Source of the DNA: CAZJBS01 sp964544475
GTDB taxonomy: Bacteria > CLD3 > SB21
Length of the DNA stretch: 56,454 nt
NCBI GenBank assembly: GCA_964544475.1
Contig: CAZJBS010000020.1
Coordinates: 1-56,454, forward strand
Direction of reading: 5' to 3'
Shown: positions 17,074 to 27,063 of the stretch, one piece after another
Position numbering within the stretch: the stretch's first letter is position 1
Layout of the letters: each line of letters opens with the position of its first letter
Translations under genes and position numbers: made by a program
Notes under the pieces: generated by a model
Told to the model about the DNA's origin: nothing
Databases searched by the model: none
The model's input: the letters and a program-made list of their open reading frames with translations, nothing else

Positions 17074-18443
17074 GGTGTGCCGGCCATCCGGTTAAAGAGG
17101 TTTCGTCCAATCGTCGTGATATCGCCCGCGCCCAGGGTCACGATCAGATCGCCCTTGCGCAATTGCCGTGAAAGAACGCGTTCCAGATCCGCCAGCGTCG
17201 GCTCGTAAGAGACGCGGGCATGTCGGGCGGCCGTTGCCCGGAACAGGGCGTCGCCGGTGATGCCGGGTATGGGCTCTTCGCGCGCAGGATAAATGTCGGT
17301 CAGCCATACGTCGTCGGCATTGGCAAACGCGGAGGCAAAATCGTCGAAGAAGTCGCGGGTACGGGAGAAGAGATGGGGCTGAAACACCGCGACGATGCGA
17401 CGGTCCGGCCAGCCCTGCCTCGCCCCTTCGAGCGTGGCGCGGATTTCCGTCGGATGGTGCGCGTAATCGTCGACGAACACGATATCGCCGGCCATGCCGA
17501 GAATCTCAAATCGGCGGCCCGTGCCGCGGAAGGATTCCAGCGCCTCCGCTATCGTGGCAAACGGGATGTCCATGGACAATCCGACCGCCGTCGCCGCGAG
17601 CGCATTACGCACGTTGTGTGCGCCGGACATCGGCAACGTAACCCGGCCGGCTTTGGCTCGTTGATGCCACACGTCAAAGGACAAATGCTGTTCGTTTTGA
17701 AGAATGCCGTCCGCATGGAAAGCCGCGTCCGTGGACAAGCCGAAGGTTTCGACAGGACGACGGATGACGGGCCGAATACGAGCGCATCCCGGATCGTCCG
17801 CCGAAAGAAAGACGCCGCCGAATAGGGAGGTGTGATGCGTCCATTGGGCAAACGTTTTTTCGATATCCGAAACGTCCTTGTAACAGTCCAGATGGTCCGC
17901 CTCGATATTATTGATCACCGAGAAAAACGGCCACAACTGAAGGAACGACCGGTCGTATTCGTCCGCTTCGGCGACGGCCCACAGGCTGTCGGTGTACGTC
18001 GCGTTGGTGTTCATATTCTGCATGATGCCGCCGATGAACAACGAAGGATCGTAATTGGCCAACACGAGGATCCGGGCGATCATGGCCGACGTGGTCGTCT
18101 TGCCGTGCGTGCCGGCCACGGCAATGGTTCGCTTGGTCCGGGTAAGTTCGCCGAGCAATTCGGCCCGCTTGATGCAGGGAATGCCTCGCGCCATCGCGGC
18201 GGCAAGTTCCGGATTGTCCTGATGAACGGCGGACGTGTACACGAGAAAATCACCATCCGCGTGGGCGGCATCATGGCCTTCGTAAACGGTTACGCCGAGC
18301 CCGGCCAGGCGGCGCGTCTGGTCATTGGCATGACGGTCGGAACCGCTCACCGTATGACCCTGCCGGCATAATATTTCAGCCAGTCCGCTCATGCCAATAC
18401 CACCGATTCCAACAAAGTGAATCCGTTTCTTTTTGTCGATCAT
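17070..18443 (-). CDS. murC: UDP-N-acetylmuramate-L-alanine ligase MurC
   Basis: Adds L-alanine to UDP-MurNAc using ATP. The 457-residue protein has the N-terminal Rossmann motif VGIGGIGMSGLAEIL (near 11), the ATP loop AGTHGKTTTSAM (near 109), the central HHPTEI segment near 325 and the C-terminal ligase domain ending LGAGDITTIG. It overlaps murG upstream and murB downstream by 4 bases each, so translation is probably coupled along this stretch. Confidence 0.98.
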   Translation of the reverse strand: MIDKKKRIHFVGIGGIGMSGLAEILCRQGHTVSGSDRHANDQTRRLAGLGVTVYEGHDAAHADGDFLVYTSAVHQDNPELAAAMARGIPCIKRAELLGELTRTKRTIAVAGTHGKTTTSAMIARILVLANYDPSLFIGGIMQNMNTNATYTDSLWAVAEADEYDRSFLQLWPFFSVINNIEADHLDCYKDVSDIEKTFAQWTHHTSLFGGVFLSADDPGCARIRPVIRRPVETFGLSTDAAFHADGILQNEQHLSFDVWHQRAKAGRVTLPMSGAHNVRNALAATAVGLSMDIPFATIAEALESFRGTGRRFEILGMAGDIVFVDDYAHHPTEIRATLEGARQGWPDRRIVAVFQPHLFSRTRDFFDDFASAFANADDVWLTDIYPAREEPIPGITGDALFRATAARHARVSYEPTLADLERVLSRQLRKGDLIVTLGAGDITTIGRNLFNRMAGTP

Positions 18444-19552
18444 TTCGAGACCAGTTCAATCATGTCATCTATGATGTGCCGCGCCGCGTCCGGTCTGGCC
18501 GAATCAAGACTCCGTGCGGCCATCTCTTTCAGTGTGTGTTCATCATTCAATAATCTTACCAATTCCATTTCGAGTTGTTCCGGAAGTTCCGTGTCCCGGA
18601 TCATCACCGCCGCGCCGCGCCGGACCAGCGACATGGCATTGTGCTCCTGGTGATGGTCCGCCGCGTGGGGATACGGCACGAGAACCGCCGGAAGTCCCAT
18701 CAACGTTAATTCGGCAATGGTCATGGCGCCGGCCCGGCACAAGAGCAGGTCCGCGCACGAATAGGCATCGGTCATGGCATCGATGAAGGGCGTCACGACG
18801 ACGCGCTTTCCATGGTCGGCCATTTTGCGGAGGACAACTTCCGCATCGGTTTGGCCGGTCTGCCACAACACCTGAACGGGCGTTTTTTCCAACAGGGCTT
18901 CCATGACGTTCATCAACGCCAGATTGATGGCGTGAGAGCCCAGACTGCCGCCCACAATGACCAGCGTGCGACGCGCCGGATCCAGTCCGAAAACCGCCGC
19001 TGCGGCCTTCCGATCGCGGCGTGCCAGACCCCGGCGCAGCGGGTTGCCGCTCACGCGCACATGACCGGTCTTTGGAAAGAACGGCAAGGCGTCTTCATAA
19101 GCCACGTGCACGCGCCGGGCAAAACGGGACAGCCAAAGCGTCGTGCGACCGGGCCGGCTGTTTTGTTCCTGCAGCAGGATGGCGCGTCCCGACATCGCCG
19201 CCAGAAGCGCCACCGGTCCGGTGACGTAGCCGCCACAGCCGATCACGACCTGCGGGCGAAACCGTTTCAGGATTACCCAGGATTGAACAATGCCAAAGAA
19301 CATTTTGAACGGCATTTGCGCGTTCCGAAACAGGTCCATCGGGGCAAGACCCCGGATCCAGCCACTGCTGACAATCGTCTTCAGCCGAAAACCCGCGGCG
19401 GGGATCATGCGTCGCTCCAGTCCGCGGTTGGTGCCGACAAAGAGAACATCGGCGCCCGGAAAACGATGTCGAATTTCTTCACCGAGCGCCAGCGCCGGGA
19501 CGATATGGCCGCCCGTGCCACCGGCCGCGATGATCACCCGCCACGCATCCAT
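18440..19552 (-). CDS. murG: Lipid II-forming glycosyltransferase MurG
   Basis: Transfers GlcNAc to lipid I at the inner face of the membrane to make lipid II. The 370-residue protein is a GT28-family member with the glycine-rich loop GGTGGHIVPALALG (near 11), a second G loop (VIGCGGYVTGP near 102), and the UDP-GlcNAc site (CRAGAMTIAEL and LVPYPHAADHHQ, near 265-295). The ATG shares a base with the ftsW stop (TAATG). Confidence 0.97.
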   Translation of the reverse strand: MDAWRVIIAAGGTGGHIVPALALGEEIRHRFPGADVLFVGTNRGLERRMIPAAGFRLKTIVSSGWIRGLAPMDLFRNAQMPFKMFFGIVQSWVILKRFRPQVVIGCGGYVTGPVALLAAMSGRAILLQEQNSRPGRTTLWLSRFARRVHVAYEDALPFFPKTGHVRVSGNPLRRGLARRDRKAAAAVFGLDPARRTLVIVGGSLGSHAINLALMNVMEALLEKTPVQVLWQTGQTDAEVVLRKMADHGKRVVVTPFIDAMTDAYSCADLLLCRAGAMTIAELTLMGLPAVLVPYPHAADHHQEHNAMSLVRRGAAVMIRDTELPEQLEMELVRLLNDEHTLKEMAARSLDSARPDAARHIIDDMIELVSK

Positions 19553-20820
19553 TATGACATGTCCATACCAACCATGCTCGGTCTCCGCTGAACGCCACCG
19601 GACGACGCTGTCTCATCAGGTTTAACCTGGGCCGGGGGCATGTCCAATCCGACATTGAAATGATCCGTGAAGGATGTCCCGGCCGCCTCCACTTCCGGAG
19701 GACGTTTCAGCGCTTCGTCCTTCGGTACCGTTTGGGACGAAATATTGAGAAGTACGCCGACCGCAAAACACGTGAACAGCAGGGACGAACCGCCGTATGA
19801 AATGAATGGCATCGGCAGACCGGTGGTCGGAAAAACACCCGTCGCGACGCCCGCATTGATCAGGGCGTAAAATACGATACTCAGAATAATGCCAATGGCC
19901 AGGTAAAAACCATACATGTCCGGCGCCGTTCTGGCGATCTTGACCGCCCTGAAGAGAAAAACCACAAAGAGGGCGAGAACCAGTACGCTGCCGAAATAGC
20001 CCATTTCTTCGCCGATGATTGAATAGATGAAATCCGTAAAAGGTTCCGGAAGAAACATCAGTTTCTGCCGGCCCTGGCCGATGCCGACTCCCGTGAGCCC
20101 TCCATTCGCGAAACTGATGAGCGACTGTTTGATCTGGTAGCCTCCGCCCTGAACGTCCGCCGTCGGATTGAGGAATGTCAACAGGCGCGCCATCCGGTAC
20201 GGACTGGTCACCACGACCAGAATGCCTACCGGAATCACACTGACGGCCATCCCAAGCAGGTGTTTCATTTTCATCCCGCCGACAAACAACATAATGATGG
20301 CCAGCATCATCAATACGGCGGCCGTGCTGAAATTGGGCTGCAAAACAATCATGAAACAGAACAGGGACGTGATGATCAACGGCGGCAGCACGCCGTTCTG
20401 AAAATCCCTGATCTTTTCGCCCTTGGACTCCAGATACGATGCGATATAGAAGATGATCGCGAGTTTGGCAATTTCGGAAGGCTGAATACCGAATCCGCCG
20501 ATCCCCAGCCAGCGCGCGGTTCCTTTGATCTTGCTGAGTCCAAGCACCATCACCAGCATCACAAAGGCCATCAGCACCATCAGCATCGTTTTGTTCTTGT
20601 ACTTGTGGTAGTCGAATTTGGCGGCGAACACCAGTACGACGAATCCGAGAATCACCCGAATGAACTGCTGTTTCAGGAAGTGCATGCTGCTGCCGAATTT
20701 TTCATAGGCAATGACGTTGCTGGCGCTGTAGATCATGACCATGCCGATGAGCATCATCACGAGGACGATGACCAGCAGTATTTTGTCGATGGCGTGGTGA
20801 TCGGTTATGGTCTTATCCAT
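19552..20820 (-). CDS. ftsW: Septal SEDS glycosyltransferase FtsW
   Basis: A polytopic SEDS-family protein that polymerises lipid II with the partner FtsI during septation. The 422-residue protein has about ten hydrophobic helices, the GGFGIQPSEIAKLA segment near 125 and the late TGLPMPFISYGGSSLL signature near 335. The C-terminal tail of about 60 residues is cytoplasmic and polar. The start codon follows murD by 18 bp. Confidence 0.96.
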   Translation of the reverse strand: MDKTITDHHAIDKILLVIVLVMMLIGMVMIYSASNVIAYEKFGSSMHFLKQQFIRVILGFVVLVFAAKFDYHKYKNKTMLMVLMAFVMLVMVLGLSKIKGTARWLGIGGFGIQPSEIAKLAIIFYIASYLESKGEKIRDFQNGVLPPLIITSLFCFMIVLQPNFSTAAVLMMLAIIMLFVGGMKMKHLLGMAVSVIPVGILVVVTSPYRMARLLTFLNPTADVQGGGYQIKQSLISFANGGLTGVGIGQGRQKLMFLPEPFTDFIYSIIGEEMGYFGSVLVLALFVVFLFRAVKIARTAPDMYGFYLAIGIILSIVFYALINAGVATGVFPTTGLPMPFISYGGSSLLFTCFAVGVLLNISSQTVPKDEALKRPPEVEAAGTSFTDHFNVGLDMPPAQVKPDETASSGGVQRRPSMVGMDMS

Positions 20821-20838
20821 TTGACGTCCCGTTTTCGG

Positions 20839-22194
20839 TCAAACCGGCGCAAGCCGTTGAACCGCATCCTTGAATTGTTTCCCGCGATCTTCGTAATTCC
20901 TGAACATGTCGAAACTCGAACAGGCCGGCGAAAGCAGTACCACATCCCCCCTGGCGCTTTCTCGACGGGCCTTTTCGACGGCCTCTTCCATGGAGGCGGC
21001 ATGAATCGTGCGCGTGAGGTGGCCGAGTTCCTTCTCGATGATGGGCGCCGCCTGGCCGATCAGGATCATGCAGGCCACCTTGTTCCTGACCAGATCCGAC
21101 AGCGGCGCGTATGGCGAACCCTTGTGCTTGCCGCCGGCTATCCAGACGATGCGTCCGGTTTTGTAACTGTCCAGGGCGTAAAAGGCCGAATCGACATTCG
21201 TCGCCTTGGAATCGTTGACATATCGCACGCCATCCAACTCGCGTACCGATTCCAGGCGGTGTTCGACGCCTTTGAAGTTTCTCAGGCCCTCCCGGATGGC
21301 ATCCAGACTGATGCCGGCGGCCTTGGCCGCCAGAACCGCGGCCATGGCATTGTATAAATTGTGTTTTCCGGGAATGCCAATTTCATGAACCGGCAGGATC
21401 ATTTCGTGATCGCCTGCAAAATGGCAAAACACGGCGTCTCCCTCGACATACGCGCCGGAAACCGGACCCGCTTTGAGACCAAACAACAGCTTTCGGGCCG
21501 GCAGGCGTTCTGTGAGGTGGTGCACTTCCGCATCGTCGGCGTTCAATATCAGAAAATCTTCACGGGTCTGCTTTTCGAATAACCGTCGTTTGGCGGCATA
21601 ATACGAGGCGACGGAATCGTAACGATCCTGGTGGTCTGGCGACAAATTGAGCAGCACGCCGATTTTCGGGCGAAAGTCGTGGAGGCCTTCCGCCTGAAAA
21701 CTGCTGATTTCGATCACCGCCATGTCGCTCCACGCCGACGCCTCCACATGGTCCGACAACGGCGAACCGATGTTGCCCGCCACGATGGTTTTGAATCCCG
21801 CCTGTCGGCACACCTGGCCGATGAGCGCGGTGGTCGTGGTTTTGCCATTGGTGCCGGTCACGGCGATCGTGGAGCAGGACAGCAGGGCGCCGGCGATATC
21901 GATTTCGCTGTGGATGGGGATACGACGTTTCGCGGCCTCATCCAGACACGGCAGGCGCGGCACGCCGGGGCTGACCACAATGGCGTCGGCTTCGAGGAGG
22001 CGGTCCGTGTGCCCGCCGAATTCATGGGCGATCTGTTCCTGCGCGAGCCATCGTTCGGCGTCGGGACGCTCGTGGGCGGACGCAAACTCGCTGACGAACA
22101 CGACGGCGCCCAGCTTGTGCAACAGACGCGCCGCCGCGAGACCGCTCGCCGCCGCGCCCAAAATCGAAATACGTTTTCCACGATATCGGTTCAT
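20839..22194 (-). CDS. murD: UDP-N-acetylmuramoylalanine-D-glutamate ligase MurD
   Basis: Adds D-glutamate to UDP-MurNAc-L-Ala. I chose the ATG at 22194, which overlaps the mraY stop as TGATG and places the Rossmann motif (ILGAAASGLAAA) at the expected N-terminus. The longer open frame to 22233 would run into mraY coding sequence. The 451-residue product has the ATP loop TGTNGKTTTTA near 111, HQDRY near 190-200 and the substrate segment NDSKATN near 320. Its C-terminal domain includes LLSPACSSFDMF. Confidence 0.97.
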   Translation of the reverse strand: MNRYRGKRISILGAAASGLAAARLLHKLGAVVFVSEFASAHERPDAERWLAQEQIAHEFGGHTDRLLEADAIVVSPGVPRLPCLDEAAKRRIPIHSEIDIAGALLSCSTIAVTGTNGKTTTTALIGQVCRQAGFKTIVAGNIGSPLSDHVEASAWSDMAVIEISSFQAEGLHDFRPKIGVLLNLSPDHQDRYDSVASYYAAKRRLFEKQTREDFLILNADDAEVHHLTERLPARKLLFGLKAGPVSGAYVEGDAVFCHFAGDHEMILPVHEIGIPGKHNLYNAMAAVLAAKAAGISLDAIREGLRNFKGVEHRLESVRELDGVRYVNDSKATNVDSAFYALDSYKTGRIVWIAGGKHKGSPYAPLSDLVRNKVACMILIGQAAPIIEKELGHLTRTIHAASMEEAVEKARRESARGDVVLLSPACSSFDMFRNYEDRGKQFKDAVQRLAPV

Positions 22195-23300
22195 CAACGC
22201 ACCTTGAATGTCGTCAACGTCAAGACGGCGCACAGAATGGCGATGATCCAGAATCGCGTGACGACCTTGGTCTCATGCCAGCCCTTGAGTTCGAAATGAT
22301 GATGCAACGGCGCCATCAGAAAAATCCGGCGGCCTTCGCCATATTTTTTCCGCGTGTACCTGAAATACTGAACCTGCATGATGACCGACAGCGTCTCCGC
22401 GACCAACACGCCGCCGATAATGGGCAACAGCAGTTCCTTCTTGATGAGAATCGCCACGGTGCCTAGCGCACTGCCAAGGGCGAGGGCGCCCGTGTCGCCC
22501 ATAAAAACCTGCGCCGGATAGGCATTGTACCACAAAAAGCCGAGCCCTGCGCCGACGAGCGCCGTGCAAAAAATCGTCAGTTCGCTGCTCTGCGGAATGA
22601 AAAGAATATTCAGGTAGTCGCTGTACAGCGCATTGCCGGTCACATAGCACATCAGCGCAAACGCCGCGAACGCAATCGAGACGACGCCGATAGACAGGCC
22701 GTCCAGACCGTCGGACAGGTTGACGGCATTGGAGGCGGCGGTGACCACAAAAACCACCATCGGAATGTACAGATATCCAAAATCCAGGTTCAGGTTTTTG
22801 AAAAAGGGCATCGTCGTGATCGTGGCTATGCCCGTGAATTCCTCCGAAAAAAATATCACGGAACCGATGATCAGCCCGATGGCGATCTGCCCGACAGTCT
22901 TGTAACGGGCCACGAGACCTTTTTTCATTTTTTTGATGGCTTTCAGGTAGTCGTCGACAAACCCGACGGCGCCCATCCACACGGTAGCCAGCAGGGTCAG
23001 GCGAACATACGTGTTGGACAAATCCGCCCACAACAGCGTCGGAAAAATCGCCGAGGCGAGAATGATCAATCCGCCCATGGTCGGCGTGCCCGATTTGCTC
23101 AGATGAGACTTGGGGCCATCCTCTCGGATTTCTTCGCCGATTTGTTTTTCCTTCAATTTGCGGATGATATAGGGGCCGACAAACAGGCTGATCGCCAGCG
23201 CCGTCACCGCGGCCATCGCCGAGCGAAAGGTGATGTAGCGGAACAAATTGGATCCGCTGATGTGATAGTCGCTGAAAATCTTGTACAGATAATAGAACAT
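22194..23300 (-). CDS. mraY: Phospho-MurNAc-pentapeptide transferase MraY
   Basis: A membrane enzyme that moves phospho-MurNAc-pentapeptide to undecaprenyl phosphate, forming lipid I. The 368-residue protein has about ten hydrophobic helices, the Mg-binding Asp pair in VDDYLKA (near 113), the NLSDGLDGL segment (near 194), the FMGDTGALALG segment (near 265) and the cytoplasmic histidines (APLHHHFELKG near 330). It lies 3 bp after murF. Confidence 0.98.
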   Translation of the reverse strand: MFYYLYKIFSDYHISGSNLFRYITFRSAMAAVTALAISLFVGPYIIRKLKEKQIGEEIREDGPKSHLSKSGTPTMGGLIILASAIFPTLLWADLSNTYVRLTLLATVWMGAVGFVDDYLKAIKKMKKGLVARYKTVGQIAIGLIIGSVIFFSEEFTGIATITTMPFFKNLNLDFGYLYIPMVVFVVTAASNAVNLSDGLDGLSIGVVSIAFAAFALMCYVTGNALYSDYLNILFIPQSSELTIFCTALVGAGLGFLWYNAYPAQVFMGDTGALALGSALGTVAILIKKELLLPIIGGVLVAETLSVIMQVQYFRYTRKKYGEGRRIFLMAPLHHHFELKGWHETKVVTRFWIIAILCAVLTLTTFKVR

Positions 23301-23303
23301 GGG

Positions 23304-24680
23304 TTATTCCTGGTTGATGATCTCCAGCACAATTTCTTCCATCTTCATGCCACGGGAGCCCTTGCACAATATGACATCACGGGGCCGGACGGCGGCTTTC
23401 ACCGTCGCCTTCAATTCATCCTTATTTTCGAAATGATGGAGAATGGGAATGCCGGCAGCCGCCTGATGAGCTGTCTTCATTTCGGCGCCATACAAAAAAA
23501 GAGCATCGAGGCCCAGTCCTTTGGCCTGACGTCCGACGTCCGCGTGCGCTTCGCCCGAAAGGTCGCCCAATTCCAGCATATCGCCAAGCACGGCCATCCG
23601 GCGTTCACCTGCGGTGATGGAGACGAGCGTATCAAGCGCGGCCCGCATCGATTCCGGGTTGGCATTGTAGGTGTCGTCCAGAATAATCAGGTCGCGGTGT
23701 TTCTTGATGCCCATCCGGTTGGACAATGGCACGTAATTCTCCAGAGCGTTTCGAATGTCGTCGTCTTCCACGCCCAGCGAGAACCCCACGGAGGCGGCGA
23801 TCAGCGCATTCAGAATGTGATGACGGCCCGGGACGGGGAGTTGAACATCGATCCGGTGACCCTCCGGCGTACCGATACCGATGGTCGCGCAACCGAGCGC
23901 GTTGGTTGACGTCACCAAAGCCCGGTATTCCGCCGCCGCATCCGTACCGAACGTCACGAGACCTTTGGTGCGCGCGGCATGCGGTCGCAACCGCGGATCG
24001 TCCAGGTTGACAAACCGGACGCCGTCTTCGATCAGGGCATCAAACAATTCCGTTTTGGTGGTCGCAATGGCCTCCATGGATTTGAAATTCTGCAGATGGG
24101 CGGCGCCGATATTGGTGATGACGCCGCTGTCGGGTCCGGCCAGGTCGCAAAGAAAGGCGATATCGCCCGGCTTGTCCGCGCCCATTTCGATGATGGCGAT
24201 CTGCGTGTCCGCGTTGATCTTCAGGAGGGTCAATGGCACACCGATCTCATTGTTCAGATTACCCGGCGTGGCGATCGTCGTATAGGCTTTGGAAAGTACG
24301 GCCAGCATCATTTCCTTGCACGTCGTCTTGCCGTTGGTGCCCGTGATGCCGATCACCGACGTGTCAAACTTTCGTCGATGGGCGCGGGCCATATCCTGCA
24401 GGGCCTGCAGCACGTCGGACACGACGATCAGTGGCCGTCCGGTCACGTCCGATTCAAATGCCGCCACGCCCTCACCGGTCACAACGCCCAGCGAGGCGCC
24501 TCTGGCAAAAGCTTCTCCCAAATACGCATGCCCGTCCTGCTGAGCGCCGGGAAGGGCAAAGAATACGTCGCCCGGTTTCAATGTCCGCGTGTCGATCGAA
24601 ACGCCGTCACCGCTCCAGTCGGCGTTCACGTTCCGCGACGTGCCCAGTTTTTGAATATCTTTATAGGTAAAGCGCGCCAT
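23304..24680 (-). CDS. murF: UDP-MurNAc-tripeptide-D-Ala-D-Ala ligase MurF
   Basis: Adds D-Ala-D-Ala to the UDP-MurNAc-tripeptide. The 458-residue protein is MurF rather than MurE on these motifs: SIDTRTLKPGDVFFAL (near 28), the ATP loop ITGTNGKTTCKEMM (near 109), TPGNLNNEIGVPLTLL (near 140), EMGADKPGDI (near 165) and NIGAAHLQNF. It starts inside the end of a small upstream ORF (20-bp overlap). The gene that would make its substrate, murE, is missing from the usual place just upstream. Confidence 0.96.
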   Translation of the reverse strand: MARFTYKDIQKLGTSRNVNADWSGDGVSIDTRTLKPGDVFFALPGAQQDGHAYLGEAFARGASLGVVTGEGVAAFESDVTGRPLIVVSDVLQALQDMARAHRRKFDTSVIGITGTNGKTTCKEMMLAVLSKAYTTIATPGNLNNEIGVPLTLLKINADTQIAIIEMGADKPGDIAFLCDLAGPDSGVITNIGAAHLQNFKSMEAIATTKTELFDALIEDGVRFVNLDDPRLRPHAARTKGLVTFGTDAAAEYRALVTSTNALGCATIGIGTPEGHRIDVQLPVPGRHHILNALIAASVGFSLGVEDDDIRNALENYVPLSNRMGIKKHRDLIILDDTYNANPESMRAALDTLVSITAGERRMAVLGDMLELGDLSGEAHADVGRQAKGLGLDALFLYGAEMKTAHQAAAGIPILHHFENKDELKATVKAAVRPRDVILCKGSRGMKMEEIVLEIINQE

Positions 24681-24831
24681 GATTTCTGGTTTCAGCCTTT
24701 TCGGTGTCCAGGGCCATCTCGTTCAACAGATGATCGGACGGCATCCGCACAGCCGGTTTCTTGAGCAATGCCGGCTGGCCGTGATTGAAACCCAACTGGT
24801 CGGGTTTCGTTTCTTTCTTGGAAAATGACAT
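24661..24831 (-). CDS. Small ORF in the place of murE, function unknown
   Basis: Between ftsI and murF, where murE normally lies, there is only about 180 bp. It holds an open frame of 56 codons from the ATG at 24831 (65 codons if the ATG at 24858 is used). GGGAGAAAG lies upstream of the shorter start. The product is polar, basic then acidic, with no membrane segment and probably little fold; it begins MSFSKKETKPDQLGFNHG. It is not a piece of MurE that I can recognise. The overlap with murF could serve only to couple translation. Confidence 0.4.
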   Translation of the reverse strand: MSFSKKETKPDQLGFNHGQPALLKKPAVRMPSDHLLNEMALDTEKAETRNHGALYL

Positions 24832-24861
24832 AAACGGTTCTTTCTCCCGTGTTTCCACGGG

Positions 24862-27018
24862 CTAGTTGTTAAAAACCGGTTTGCATTGCAGAACACACGT
24901 TTCTCCGTTGCGCAGGGACGAACCGGGCCGCGGATACTGGGCCACCACATACCCGCTGCCTTTCAGACGAACCCCGATCCCGGATTCATAGAGTCTGTTG
25001 ATGGCCATTCGAAGGCTCAGTCCGCGCACGTCGGGAACCCGGACATAACCTTTGCGATCCGGGTCGTTTTGCGCGTCATGGGCGGCCTGGCCCGTCGTCA
25101 GCGTCAGAACGCGTTCGCCCGATTTTTTTTCGATCCACGATTGGTCGACGACCATGTCACCCGATCCCTTGACGCGGTATTCTATGTTGAGTTTGTCAAG
25201 AAGATGCCCGGCCGCTTCGACGGTCAGGTACTTCACATCCGGCGCCAGATCTTCGGGATTGGCCGCCGTGCTGTCCATCGTCTGCTCGGCCATGACGCGG
25301 TTGATCGTGCGGGCGAAATCGTCGGAGGAGTGGATGATCTGCTCGATGATGTGCCGCGCCGTGACGGCGGAGCTCGCCTCTCCCCAGATGCTCTTGCGCG
25401 GGTTGTTGATGATGACAAGGAAGACGAGCTGGGGATTTTCGACGGGGAAGAAGCCCGCAAACGACGCCGTGTAGTGGTCGCGCGAATACGTCCGGCTGCC
25501 CTGTTCGACCTTCTGAGACGTGCCGGTCTTACCGGCGATTTCGACGCCCTTGATCTGAACGCGGCGTCCCGTTCCGCTCATCACGACCTCCCGCAGCATT
25601 TTCGACACTTTGTGCATGGTCTCCGCCGAGGCCACGGAACGCGAGACCAGGGGCTCTTTTTCGTCATAATGGTTGCTTTCACGGTCGGTCAGGTGGCGGA
25701 CGAGAAAAGGCCGGTTGAGCTGGCCGCCGTTGGCGATGGCGGAATACGCATTGGCCAGCTGGAGCGCCGTGACGCCGATTTCCTGGCCGATGGAAATCAT
25801 CGGCAGGGACAGGCCGGACCACGTCGTCGGATGTTTCAATTGACCCTTGAGTTCACCATCGAGATCGACGCCGGTTTCATTGCCGAACCCAAATGCGCGC
25901 ACGTACTGGTAAAACCGGTCGCTGCCAAGCAGGGACGTCGTCTTGATGATGCCGATGTTGCTGGATTTCTCGACGACCTCCGTGAACGTCAGGGTTCCGT
26001 GTTTTTTTGAATCATGGATGATATGGTTGTACACCTTCATTTGACCGTTCTCACAATAAATACGGTCGTCCGGGTTGCGCACTTTTTCTTCGAGCGCCGC
26101 CACGGCAGAAAAGGCCTTGAACGTGGAGCCGGGTTCGTAAATATCCGTGATGGCCCGGTTGCGGATGTGCGACGGATTGGCTTTCTCGGGCGCGTTGGGA
26201 TCAAAACTGGGATAATTGACCATCGCAAGAATTTCACCCGTCTTCGGGGCCATGATGACCACCATGCCGTCATCCGCGTCGTATTCCTGAACCGATTTTT
26301 CGAGTTCCTCCAACGCAATGGTCTGGTAGTTGATATCGATCGTCAGGACCATGTCCTTGCCGTCCACGGGGGCTTTGTGCGGATAGTCCGGGTTCGGCAG
26401 GAGCCGTCCGAGCGCATCCGCTTGCAGAATGGCCCAACCATTTTCACCGCCCAATCCCGCCTGGTACTGCAATTCGAGACCCGACACGCCTTCGTTGTCG
26501 ATATTGGTGAATCCCACGAGGGCGGCGGCGGCCCGGCCGTGAGGATAGTGGCGGCGCAGAGTCTGCAGTTTGATCAGACCCTTGATGGAATCGGCAATCT
26601 GCCGGCCGGCGCTTTCGGACACTTTGCGCTCAAGCCACACAAAAGCGCTCTTGCGCGACAGAAGGGCGCGGTACTGCGACTTGGGTTTGGAAAAAACACG
26701 GGCAAAATTTTCGGCGACTCGGTCCTTGTCGCTTTCCTCCATGAAACTCGGATCCGCCGCGAAAGAGTAGTTGATCAGATTGACGGCGATCTTGTTCATG
26801 TTCCGGTCGTAAATCGTGCCACGTTCGGCATCCAGCGTCACCCGGCGTTCATACTGGCGTTTGGCCATCAATTCGAACACGTCCCGGTTGATCAATTGCA
26901 CATGGAACAACTTCGCGGCGATGATCACCGCGACGAGCACGAAACCCAGCGTGACCGTACGCAACCGGACGACGCGTTTTCGAATGAAAGGGTCCTGAAT
27001 TTGATTGGCTTCAGACAT
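24862..27018 (-). CDS. ftsI: Septal transpeptidase FtsI/PBP3, with PASTA tail
   Basis: A bitopic class B penicillin-binding protein that cross-links septal peptidoglycan. The 718-residue protein has an N-terminal helix (about 20-45), a dimerisation/pedestal region (RGTIYDRN near 70), and the transpeptidase domain: STFK with catalytic Ser near 296, SSN near 350 and KTGT near 492. It ends in one clear PASTA domain (about 655-718, VPDVRGLSLRMAINRL) and a weaker one before it. PASTA tails are common on Spo VD/PBP2x-type enzymes but not on the enterobacterial FtsI. It follows ftsL by 45 bp. Confidence 0.95.
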   Translation of the reverse strand: MSEANQIQDPFIRKRVVRLRTVTLGFVLVAVIIAAKLFHVQLINRDVFELMAKRQYERRVTLDAERGTIYDRNMNKIAVNLINYSFAADPSFMEESDKDRVAENFARVFSKPKSQYRALLSRKSAFVWLERKVSESAGRQIADSIKGLIKLQTLRRHYPHGRAAAALVGFTNIDNEGVSGLELQYQAGLGGENGWAILQADALGRLLPNPDYPHKAPVDGKDMVLTIDINYQTIALEELEKSVQEYDADDGMVVIMAPKTGEILAMVNYPSFDPNAPEKANPSHIRNRAITDIYEPGSTFKAFSAVAALEEKVRNPDDRIYCENGQMKVYNHIIHDSKKHGTLTFTEVVEKSSNIGIIKTTSLLGSDRFYQYVRAFGFGNETGVDLDGELKGQLKHPTTWSGLSLPMISIGQEIGVTALQLANAYSAIANGGQLNRPFLVRHLTDRESNHYDEKEPLVSRSVASAETMHKVSKMLREVVMSGTGRRVQIKGVEIAGKTGTSQKVEQGSRTYSRDHYTASFAGFFPVENPQLVFLVIINNPRKSIWGEASSAVTARHIIEQIIHSSDDFARTINRVMAEQTMDSTAANPEDLAPDVKYLTVEAAGHLLDKLNIEYRVKGSGDMVVDQSWIEKKSGERVLTLTTGQAAHDAQNDPDRKGYVRVPDVRGLSLRMAINRLYESGIGVRLKGSGYVVAQYPRPGSSLRNGETCVLQCKPVFNN

Positions 27019-27063
27019 CGCGAGGGGTCCGGGTTATGCATGGGATGCCAGGGTAGAATTCCA

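Noticed and set aside
22195..22233. Longer MurD start at 22233
   Set aside because: It would add 13 residues encoded by the end of mraY; the TGATG overlap at 22194 gives the family N-terminus directly.
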